A DNA stretch of 5,349 nt from JAGOUB01 sp964640945 (GCA_964640945.1 CAZXIV010000035.1:1-5349), one strand, 5' to 3'. Counted from the stretch's first letter, positions 1 to 5,349 are shown. Numbers and translations are program-made. Notes: generated by a model not told the origin, from the sequence alone.

Positions 1-116
1 CGGAGGGGCGCGCCGTGCCGGGGGTGAAGGGGCACTACCCTGTTATTGCACCAGGTTGCTACTTGAGCACCGTCCGGCAGAACCATGGAGAGGGGCCCGG
101 CGCGCAGCGTTTTTTG
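1..116 (+). other. GC-rich block of unresolved identity; possible structured RNA ending in a T-run
   Basis: I do not recognise this segment. Complementary arms nest around a centre near position 56: GCGCGCCG (8-15) pairs with CGGCGCGC (98-105), TGCCGG (16-21) with CCGGCA (74-79), and GGTG (23-26) with CACC (68-71). The outer arm is followed four bases later by six Ts (110-115), as expected for a plus-strand RNA with a terminator-like end. I looked for SRP RNA, RNase P, tmRNA and 6S hallmarks and found none; in particular the SRP GGAAGGAAGCAG core is absent. The alternative is the edge of a protein gene: one plus frame is open from position 3 to a TGA at 135-137, another from 2 to a TAG at 179-181, and a minus frame with an ATG at 86-84 runs off the left edge. 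High GC makes such open frames cheap, and none gave a product I know. Only the pairing is observed; function is inference. Confidence 0.25.
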
Positions 117-117
117 C

Positions 118-148
118 TCCACTTTTTGTCGCGCTGACAAAAAGTGGA
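118..148. repeat. Perfect 13-bp inverted repeat with 5-nt loop
   Basis: TCCACTTTTTGTC (118-130) is the exact reverse complement of GACAAAAAGTGGA (136-148), with loop GCGCT (131-135). As DNA it is a near-perfect palindrome; as RNA it is a stable hairpin. No T-run follows it on either strand, so it is not a textbook intrinsic terminator, although its own stem contains T5 and A5 blocks. It lies between the unresolved block at the left edge and the terminator of the surface-protein gene, 75 bp from the latter. It could be a dispersed intergenic palindrome, a protein-binding site or a transcript-end stabiliser; the sequence does not decide between these. Confidence 0.85.
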
Positions 149-222
149 AACCAATCAGTTGGCACCTGTTTAAGAAAATAGGAACAATGAGAAACCAGAA
201 AATGGCACCAACCTCAATTCAC

Positions 223-250
223 AAAAAAAGCCGCCTCACGCGAGACGGCT
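223..250 (-). terminator. Rho-independent terminator of the surface-protein gene
   Basis: Read on the minus strand, AGCCGTCTC (250-242) pairs with GAGGCGGCT (237-229) in a 9-bp stem with one G-U pair and a GCGT loop. An uninterrupted run of seven Ts follows directly (229-223). The stem begins 15 bases after the stop codon of the minus-strand gene, the usual place for its transcript to end. On the plus strand the same stem is followed only by CTTTCT, so termination in that direction would be weaker. Confidence 0.88.
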
Positions 251-265
251 CTTTCTGAAACAAAT

Positions 266-3200
266 TTATTTCTGACTGACGTTATCCATGAATCCTTTTG
301 CACAACCAAAGCTCTTGGCCGCTTTCACATAGTAATCAGGCAGACTTTGGAGAAGGAGGTAAAGCTCCGGGTTGCCGGAAGTGACGTAGTACGCGTTCGT
401 GCGCGCGGCCACGCTGAGCAGCTGGGTGCAGCTGCAGCCCTGCGTGTCTTCCAGGGTGTAGCGCGAGATCGTCAGCTTCTTGCCTTGGCGGTACGACTTG
501 CCCTTGAGCACTACGCCCAGGCGATCGTCCCAGTAGAGTACCTGTTGGTCGAGTGACGTCTCCGGGCAAAGGTCGTCTTGGTTCTCAACGCCGTCATCAT
601 CTTCGTCGGCGGTGCAGTTGCCCAAGCGGTCGCCGTGGCCGAGGTGGCCGCCGACGGCGCTCTTGCCGACGGTGAGGTTCTGGTAACCGCTGCCCACTAC
701 GTGACAGAGGGTCACCTTCGTTTCGACGCTGGAGGATGAGCTGGAAGACGAGGAACTAGAGGTTGTGCTGGAGCTGGAAGAGCTGCTGGCCAGCGTGCCC
801 TGCACGCACGAGGAGTAGAGGGCGGAGTTGGTGCAGACACCCGAGCAGATAGCACCGGCCTGGTTGCTGTTGGTGCCACCAAACTGCACAGCGCAGCTAC
901 TGGTGAATCCGAGCGCCAGGCAGGTCGCCTCGCGGCTGCTGGGGTTGACGGTGCTACAGGCACACTTACCGTTACTGAGAGCCTGCGTGCAGGTGCGGGT
1001 GCTCACGCCTGTCGTGCTGCGGAACTCGCTGCTCGAGGACGAGCTCGAGCTAACGCTGGAGGTCGAAGATGACGAGGAAGACGAAGCGACACTAGAAGAG
1101 GACGAGCTGGAAGCGGTGACCCACTTAATGAGGAAGCCGTCGTCCGAAGTGGTCGTGCGCGTGTAGATGACGACAGACTTCTTATCGCTGGCGATCACGG
1201 CTTCGTCGCCGCCGGCGCCGTCGGTGATCACGCCGTCATCGAGGCCTTCGGGCTTATTGGGGGCAGCCTCGCCCGCCACGCTCGTGACGGTCGCGCCGTC
1301 AAAGACGATGCGCAGGTTCACAAGCTCTTTGCCGCTCGAGAGCGTGCCGTGGTTGAGCACACGCAGGATTTTGGCGGTGCCCTGGCGCTCAATGGCGATG
1401 CCCTTCACATCCTCCACCATGCCGGCGTCGTTGCGTGGCGTACCGGAATCCTCCACCAGCGTGATCCATTCGTTCTCCAGGCGCTGTGTGGCCTGCGGTC
1501 CAATAAAGACGGCGCGGTCCACATTGCCGAGGCCGGTGTTTTCTAGGCGCTCGAAGATAAACTTCACGCGCGGGGACTTCACGGTGGCACTGCTCGACGA
1601 GCCGCTCGACACGCTCGCACTACTGGAACTGGTGGGGACGCAGGCGTCGGGTTCTTGATCGATATGGATCACGATCGAGGCGTGCAGGTAGTCGGCGTTG
1701 CTGGCGGCGACATCGTTAAGATACGAGAGCATGAGCAGGTCGTAGCGGCCGGCCTTGCTCTTGCCGCCGCTGACGTAATCTTTCAAGTACGAGGGCAGCA
1801 CGAGATCGAGCAGACTACCGACGGCGGGGAGTTTGTCGCCGCGGCGGAAGAGGCGAACGCGCGAAGTACCGTCGTTCGTCGTCTGCGTGCGGCTGTAGGT
1901 CGTGCCGTTACTGCCCTGGATCTTCAAGAGGATCTTTGTGCCGGTCGGTAGGTTGGCGAGCGTATCTTCATCGCGCTGCGAAACGCTGTTGTCGCCGCTC
2001 TCCAACTTAGAGCCGCCGAAGAGCGGCAGCCAGCTGACGCCACCGTCGACGCTGTACAAAAGCTTCACTGGCACGGCCACGCCGCTGTACTTCAAGTTGC
2101 TGCCGAGGGCGTACACGCGCACTGAGGCCTTGCCTGTCAGGCGGATGGCGCCGTCGGCACCGAGTACGAAGCGGTCCTCACAGGTGTCGCCGTAGCCGCC
2201 GTCCGAACTACTCGAGGATGAGGCGCTCGACGATGTACTAGAAGAGGAGGATTGTCCCGAGCTGGAGCTTGAGGTGCTCGTCGAGCTGGTCGAGGCGGAA
2301 GACGACGAGCTGGTGGTGGCAGAAGAAGAGGCACTGGACGTACTGGAAGAGGCAGAGCTTACCGAGGACGAGCTGGAACTCGTGGTGCTGGAGCTAGAAC
2401 TCTGCGCGCCCGGCATCGTGCCGAGGTCGCCGCAGGCGCCCACGGTCAGGTAGTAGGCCGTGTGTGAGGCAAAGTCGCCGCAGCTGTCCTTAAAGGCGGC
2501 GTTCACGGGGGCCGTCACCGACCACGTCTCCGAGCCACTGAGGAAGAGATTCGTTATCTCCACCGGCGCCGACTGCCGCGTCGGGGCGCAGGCGCCGCCG
2601 GCGTAGTTGATAGTGCGCGTGTTCACGCCCAGGCTCGTTGAGAGCGTCAGGACGTCGTCGGTGAAGTGCTGAGCGGGTGTGGGCGAAACCGTCGGGTCGT
2701 AACCCATCAGATAGACCTTGTCCGTCGGGGCGAGTGTGATGCTGGCCTGGGCGGTATCAAAGGTGAGGCCGGCCTGACCGGCGCCCACGGCCTGGGCCGG
2801 GAACGAGCTGTCGAGGCGGGTGGCCGAGCGGATGACAAACGATTGGCCGGGACTGCAGGGGATGGCGTAGGGGTTCGTGGCCTGGAGCGAACTTGAGCTC
2901 GAGCTCGACTCTTCTCCGCCCGTATCGCCGGTCGGAACATCTTCGCTGTCGGCGGTGGCAAAGATGCCGCGCTTGCGGATGGTGATGATCCACTGGCGGC
3001 CGTTATCGGACGTGCCGTAGATATCGCCTTCGGTCGAAGGCTCGCCGCTCACCGCCAAGAACGACACGTCATTCAGGCCGTTCAGCTCCACGGTCACGGG
3101 AATCTCCACCATTTTCGTCTCAGTGCCGAGATCGCGCGATTCATAGGTTTCACCGCGGTAGAGCAGGCCCTCTGGCAAGTAGACCCCCCACTGGCCGCGG

Positions 3201-3382
3201 CCGGCTTGGGCGTTGATCTGGGCGGTTTGCAGAACCTTGAGCACCTGCTCTTTGGTGCGCTCCAATTCGGAGTCTAAAAAGACGTTGCGGTAGAGAGGGA
3301 CCGAGACACCCGCCGTCACGGCGATGATGCCGATCGTCATGAGTGCCTCAATCGAGGTGAACGCGCGACGCTTGGAACGCAT
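266..3382 (-). CDS. Multidomain surface protein with type IV prepilin/GspH-like N-terminus, poly-Ser linkers and TSP3-like C-terminal repeat
   Basis: A 1038-residue protein probably handled by prepilin peptidase and a type IV pilus or type II secretion-like system. The N-terminus KRRA/FTSIE matches a prepilin cleavage site (Ala at -1, Phe +1, Glu +5), followed by a hydrophobic helix (about 8-31) and an amphipathic helix. Residues 65-140 (WGVYLPEG, YRGETYESRD) resemble GspH/FimT-like pilins I know from CPR genomes. Serine-rich linkers at about 159-165, 328-393, 585-598, 758-785 and 866-885 separate modules 166-327, 394-584, 599-757, 786-865 and 886-1038. Module 786-865 has eight Cys. The last module has a CH...GHLGHGD...C motif (893-923) and a TSP3-like acidic repeat ending in CP (926-940). 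No other membrane segment is visible. Ordinary pseudopilins are 150-250 residues, so this is a fusion. The ATG at 3382 is chosen because it leaves the short basic leader typical of prepilins; no Shine-Dalgarno sequence precedes it. A terminator follows 15 bases after TAA. Ligand and exact role are unknown. Confidence 0.93.
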   Translation of the reverse strand: MRSKRRAFTSIEALMTIGIIAVTAGVSVPLYRNVFLDSELERTKEQVLKVLQTAQINAQAGRGQWGVYLPEGLLYRGETYESRDLGTETKMVEIPVTVELNGLNDVSFLAVSGEPSTEGDIYGTSDNGRQWIITIRKRGIFATADSEDVPTGDTGGEESSSSSSSLQATNPYAIPCSPGQSFVIRSATRLDSSFPAQAVGAGQAGLTFDTAQASITLAPTDKVYLMGYDPTVSPTPAQHFTDDVLTLSTSLGVNTRTINYAGGACAPTRQSAPVEITNLFLSGSETWSVTAPVNAAFKDSCGDFASHTAYYLTVGACGDLGTMPGAQSSSSSTTSSSSSSVSSASSSTSSASSSATTSSSSSASTSSTSTSSSSSGQSSSSSTSSSASSSSSSDGGYGDTCEDRFVLGADGAIRLTGKASVRVYALGSNLKYSGVAVPVKLLYSVDGGVSWLPLFGGSKLESGDNSVSQRDEDTLANLPTGTKILLKIQGSNGTTYSRTQTTNDGTSRVRLFRRGDKLPAVGSLLDLVLPSYLKDYVSGGKSKAGRYDLLMLSYLNDVAASNADYLHASIVIHIDQEPDACVPTSSSSASVSSGSSSSATVKSPRVKFIFERLENTGLGNVDRAVFIGPQATQRLENEWITLVEDSGTPRNDAGMVEDVKGIAIERQGTAKILRVLNHGTLSSGKELVNLRIVFDGATVTSVAGEAAPNKPEGLDDGVITDGAGGDEAVIASDKKSVVIYTRTTTSDDGFLIKWVTASSSSSSSVASSSSSSSTSSVSSSSSSSSEFRSTTGVSTRTCTQALSNGKCACSTVNPSSREATCLALGFTSSCAVQFGGTNSNQAGAICSGVCTNSALYSSCVQGTLASSSSSSSTTSSSSSSSSSSSVETKVTLCHVVGSGYQNLTVGKSAVGGHLGHGDRLGNCTADEDDDGVENQDDLCPETSLDQQVLYWDDRLGVVLKGKSYRQGKKLTISRYTLEDTQGCSCTQLLSVAARTNAYYVTSGNPELYLLLQSLPDYYVKAAKSFGCAKGFMDNVSQK
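563..715 (-). other. Cys/His motif followed by thrombospondin type-3-like calcium repeat (residues 890-940)
   Basis: The first half holds C893-H894, then H913 and H916 in GHLGHGD, and C923; I know this CH...GHxxHGD...C pattern from bacterial surface proteins, where its function is not settled. The second half runs D926, D928, D930-G931, N934, D936/D937, C939-P940, matching the DxDxDGxxNxxDxCP consensus of TSP3 calcium-binding repeats. Calcium binding is therefore likely from the family. Metal binding by the His/Cys half is only an inference. A further 98 residues with three Cys follow and are unassigned. Confidence 0.7.
728..787 (-). repeat. Poly-serine linker 5 (residues 866-885)
   Basis: Twenty residues: seven Ser, two Thr, eleven Ser. 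Codons read from the minus strand include AGC, AGT, TCT, TCC, TCG and TCA, that is, all six serine codons within 20 positions. It connects the eight-cysteine module to the C-terminal Cys/His plus TSP3-like module. Confidence 0.88.
1028..1111 (-). repeat. Poly-serine linker 4 (residues 758-785)
   Basis: Twenty-eight residues of Ser interrupted only by Val, Ala and Thr, leading into the eight-cysteine module. Codons from both serine boxes (TCN and AGY) are mixed, so the amino-acid repeat is not a simple DNA repeat. Confidence 0.88.
1589..1630 (-). repeat. Poly-serine linker 3 (residues 585-598)
   Basis: Fourteen residues, mostly Ser with Ala, Val and Gly breaks, between the two-cysteine module (394-584) and the cysteine-free module (599-757). 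Confidence 0.85.
2204..2401 (-). repeat. Long Ser/Thr/Ala-rich linker 2 (residues 328-393)
   Basis: About 66 residues made almost only of Ser with scattered Thr, Ala, Val and one Gly-Gln. It is the longest linker and divides the four-cysteine module (166-327) from the next beta-rich module. Such stretches are expected to be extended, flexible and possible O-glycosylation sites; that role is inferred from composition. Read in antisense it gives the acidic or basic shadow frames seen here. Confidence 0.9.
2888..2908 (-). repeat. Poly-serine linker 1 (residues 159-165)
   Basis: Seven serines directly after an acidic stretch (GDTGGEE), closing the N-terminal pilin-like region. The DNA contains overlapping GAGCTC-type palindromes that come from alternating AGC and TCG codons. 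This is the shortest of the five linkers. Confidence 0.85.
3290..3382 (-). other. Prepilin signal and N-terminal hydrophobic helix (residues 1-31)
   Basis: The leader MRSKRRA is seven residues with four basic ones, followed by FTSIEALMTIGIIAVTAG. Glu at +5 of the predicted mature protein and Phe at +1 are the diagnostic class III signal residues. The -1 residue is Ala where Gly is usual; Ala is tolerated by some prepilin peptidases. The helix would both anchor the protein in the membrane and allow packing into a pilus or pseudopilus. Confidence 0.85.
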
Positions 3383-3417
3383 AAGAGACGAGGGGGATTT
3401 GGTATGGGTTTCTGAGT

Positions 3418-3423
3418 AGTATA
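3418..3423 (-). promoter_or_regulatory. Candidate -10 box for the surface-protein gene
   Basis: Read on the minus strand, TATACT lies 35 bases upstream of the ATG at 3382, which would give a short 5' leader of roughly 28 nt. No convincing -35 hexamer sits 16-18 bases further upstream, so this is a weak call based on one hexamer and its position. The region between it and the ATG has no purine-rich ribosome-binding site. Confidence 0.3.
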
Positions 3424-3492
3424 GATCAATTCTCCCACTTTTACCAGTATGCAGCCCTATAGAAGCCTGTGTAAGTCAACTGGCGACCGCAG

Positions 3493-3536
3493 GTTCATAA
3501 AATCTTTCTTGACTCCCCTCTACCACTGGGTAGGAT
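3493..3536 (+). promoter_or_regulatory. Probable main rRNA promoter (UP-like element, -35, -10)
   Basis: TTGACT (3509-3514; five of six consensus bases) and TAGGAT (3531-3536; four of six) are separated by 16 bp. Directly upstream is an AT-rich stretch (3493-3508, TTCATAAAATCTTTC), in the place of an UP element that boosts rRNA promoters. Transcription would start near 3543 and give a leader of about 240 nt before the mature 16S. This is the best sigma-70-type promoter in the divergent intergenic region and points at the rRNA gene. Confidence 0.6.
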
Positions 3537-3781
3537 GGTTCCTGCTTCCGCCCTGGGAAACTGGGGAGCGAAGGCAGCGTCGGCTCCTTCACATTATCGT
3601 GCAGGTGAGATATGACTTCACAAAGACTGTTGCGGCGCGTTTACGCGTCGTAACACTCAAATTTAACTATTATCATATCGAGTACGATCGACTTCGGTCG
3701 GTCTACTCACCCAACGTCGTTCTCGGCTCAACCCCTCCGGGGGTCTTATGCCGGAACGCATTAAAAGCCACCAAGCTTTTC
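3537..3781 (+). other. 16S rRNA leader with stable hairpins
   Basis: No protein gene is supported here. Four hairpins are visible. At 3629-3654 an 11-bp stem (two G-U pairs) has a TTTA loop. At 3680-3708, GAGTA/TACTC plus GATCGAC/GTCGGTC are closed by a C-UUCG-G tetraloop, with one bulged C. At 3724-3753, CGGC/GCCG encloses ACCCC/GGGGT. At 3763-3780, AAAAGC/GCTTTT lies just before the mature 5' end. Leaders of this kind take part in rRNA processing and antitermination. I see no clear boxA. The usual RNase III stem cannot be tested because its downstream arm lies outside the window. Confidence 0.6.
3588..3616 (+). promoter_or_regulatory. Possible second tandem rRNA promoter (P2)
   Basis: TTCACA (3588-3593; five of six bases) and TATGAC (3611-3616; four of six) are spaced by exactly 17 bp. 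Tandem P1-P2 promoters are common for rRNA operons, which makes the site plausible, but hexamers this good also arise by chance. Confidence 0.28.
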
Positions 3782-3849
3782 TTTTCGAAGAGTTTGATCC
3801 TGGCTCAGAGTGAACGTTGGCGGTGCGCCTAAAACATGCAAGTCGAGCG

Positions 3850-3971
3850 CCCTGGACGGTGTGGATCTGTTATTAAGTATTAGGTATTAAGTATTAAGGG
3901 TTTTGGCCAGAACCATTTCCCCATAATACTTACTACTTTTATCCCTTAATACTCGTCCCTAGCGTCCAGGG
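3850..3971 (+). other. Expanded helix 6 (V1) of 16S: AT-rich self-complementary insertion
   Basis: The base of helix 6 is a perfect 9-bp stem, CCCTGGACG (3850-3858) with CGTCCAGGG (3963-3971), which places the extra sequence in the V1 spur. Between GTCGAGCG and GAGCGGC there are 121 nt, against about 31 in E. coli. The inner part (about 3871-3955) is only about one-third GC by eye and can fold into a long hairpin: TAAGTATTA (3888-3896) with TAATACTTA (3924-3932), GGG (3898-3900) with CCC, TGG (3904-3906) with CCA (3913-3915), and AGTATTA (3876-3882) with TAATACT (3947-3953). A competing fold pairs AGTATTAAGGG (3890-3900) with CCCTTAATACT (3943-3953), 11 bp without a mismatch. It could be retained as an expansion segment or removed as an intervening sequence. 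Confidence 0.88.
3871..3898 (+). repeat. Four-copy heptamer tandem repeat TATTARG
   Basis: TATTAAG, TATTAGG, TATTAAG and TATTAAG follow one another without a gap, so TATTAAGTATTA occurs twice with a 14-base period. The repeat forms the 5' arm of the V1 insertion. Its 3' partner arm also carries two related copies of TAATACT (3924-3930 and 3947-3953), each preceded by a C-run. Confidence 0.9.
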
Positions 3972-4171
3972 AGCGGCAAACGGCTGCGTAACACGTGGGT
4001 ACCTACCCCGAACTCAGGGATAACCCGCCGAAAGGCGGGCTAATACCGGATGGTCTCGAAAGAGTAAAGCTTTCGCGGTTCGGGAGGGGCCTGCGGCCTA
4101 TCAGGTAGTTGGTAAGGTAACGGCTTACCAAGCCTATGACGGGTAGCTGGTCTGAGAGGACGACCAGCCAG

Positions 4172-4227
<56 letters not shown>

Positions 4228-4727
4228 GCAATGGGCGAAAGCCTGACGGAGCGACACCGCGTGAAGGATGAAACCCTTTACTGGGCGTAAACTTCTGTTG
4301 TGAGGGACGAAATTTTTGACGGTACCTCACGAGAAAGCACCGGCTAATTCTGTGCCAGCAGCCGCGGTAAGACAGAAGGTGCAAACGTTACTCGGAATTA
4401 CTGGGCGTAAAGCGTCTGCAGGTTTCCTGCCACGTCTGGCGTTAAAGCGCGAAGCTCAACTTTGCGTCTGTGCCGGAAACGAGCGGGATAGAGCCACTCA
4501 GAGGCATCTGGAATGTCGTGTGTAGGGGTAAAATCCGTAGATCCACGATGGAACGCCAAAAGCGAAAGCAGGATGCTGGGGGTGTGCTGACACTCAGAGA
4601 CGAAAGCGTGGGGAGCAAAGGGGATTAGATACCCCCGTAGTCCACGCCCTAAACGATGCGAGCTCGGTGTAGGGACCTCAATCGGTTCCTGTGCCCTAAG
4701 CTTACGCGGTAAGCTCGCCGCCTGGGA

Positions 4728-4759
<32 letters not shown>

Positions 4760-5108
4760 AGACGGGGACCCACACAAGCGGTGGAGCATGGGGTTTAATT
4801 CGATGACAAGCGAAGCACCTCACCCAGACTTGACATGGTAGGAATCGTTTAGAAATAGACGAGTGCCGCAAGGAGCCTACACACAGGCGCTGCACGGTCG
4901 TCGTCAGCTCGTGCCTTGAGGTGTACTGTTCAGTCAGCAAACGAGCGCAACCCTCATCTCATGTTGTATTCTCATGAGAGACTGCCGCCTCCAAGGCGGA
5001 GGAAGGTGAGGATGACGTCAGATCAGCGTGGCCTTTATGTCTGGGGCAACACCCGTGCTACAATGGCCGGTACAAACCGTTGCGAACCCGCGAGGGGAAG
5101 CCAATCGG

Positions 5109-5158
<50 letters not shown>

Positions 5159-5349
5159 TTGGAATCGCTAGTAACCGTGAATCAGCTACGTCACGGTGAA
5201 TATGTTCCTGGGTCTTGTACTCACCGCCCGTCAACTCATGGAAGGTAGGGGCACCTGAAGGACCTTTACTCGCAAGAGGGGGTACCACGGTGACACTACT
5301 GACTGGGAGTAAGTCGTAACAAGGTATCCGTAGGAGAACCTGCGGATGG

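Noticed and set aside
1..116. SRP RNA (ffs), suggested by size, paired ends and a CCTGTT...CCAGGT stretch
   Set aside because: The conserved apical tetraloop and GGAAGGAAGCAG core are absent on both strands.
149..222. Promoter or small gene in the AT-rich spacer
   Set aside because: A TTGGCA hexamer at 159-164 has no matching -10 at the proper distance, and no supported open frame begins here.
828..1166. Plus-strand open frame with a very acidic Glu/Asp/Leu-rich end
   Set aside because: It is the antisense of the poly-serine linker and Cys-rich module; reverse-complemented serine codons give Glu, Asp, Gly, Ala and Arg runs.
1167..2195. Several further plus-strand open frames opposite the surface-protein gene
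   Set aside because: They are shadows in GC-rich coding DNA. The minus-strand frame has a signal sequence, modular architecture and a terminator; these have none.
728..2908. CRISPR or DNA tandem-repeat arrays in the serine-rich stretches
   Set aside because: The repetition is at the amino-acid level only; the DNA units differ in codon choice and have no regular period or spacers.
3449..3832. Plus-strand open frame of 127 codons
   Set aside because: It runs through the rRNA promoter and leader and ends inside the conserved 5' part of 16S. Its product resembles nothing I know and its sequence is explained by RNA structure.
3859..3962. Group I or homing-endonuclease intron in 16S
   Set aside because: Introns have been reported in CPR rRNA genes, but this insertion is only about 90-100 nt, sits in the variable V1 hairpin rather than a conserved functional site, has no ORF and shows no group I core elements.

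Overview
The window reads as a contig-end piece of a bacterial genome, most likely from the Candidate Phyla Radiation (Patescibacteria). A Peregrinibacteria/Peribacteria-like lineage is my best guess, by memory and not by search. Three things point there. The 16S rRNA carries replacements at normally universal sites (E. coli 921, 1100 and 1396 equivalents). The neighbouring gene is a very long prepilin-like surface protein built from modules joined by poly-serine linkers. The coding DNA is GC-rich, while the spacers and one rRNA insertion are AT-rich.

Layout. Positions 1-118 are a GC-rich block with nested complementary arms ending in a T6 run; it may be a small structured RNA or the edge of a gene I cannot identify. 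A perfect 13-bp inverted repeat follows at 118-148, then featureless AT-rich spacer, then a clear intrinsic terminator (223-250) for the minus-strand gene. The gene at 266-3382 (minus, 1038 aa) starts with a type IV prepilin/pseudopilin signal. Five serine-rich linkers divide the rest into a GspH/FimT-like N-terminal region, three unassigned modules, an eight-cysteine module, and a C-terminal module with a Cys/His motif plus a thrombospondin type-3-like calcium-binding repeat. Positions 3383-3781 are the divergent intergenic region: a weak promoter candidate for the surface protein, a good rRNA promoter, and a leader of about 240 nt with several stable hairpins, one capped by a UUCG tetraloop. 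From about 3782 to the window end is a 16S rRNA gene on the plus strand, cut off roughly 12 nt before its 3' end, so the anti-Shine-Dalgarno sequence is not visible.

The most unusual signal is inside the 16S gene. Helix 6 (variable region V1) is expanded to about 120 nt, against about 31 nt in E. coli, by an AT-rich self-complementary insertion whose left arm is a four-copy heptamer repeat and whose two arms both look duplicated. It may be a grown expansion segment or an intervening sequence cut out of the rRNA.

The two genes are divergent and share no obvious pathway. The surface protein probably sits in or on the envelope through the type IV pilus/type II secretion-like machinery. The rRNA gene is housekeeping.
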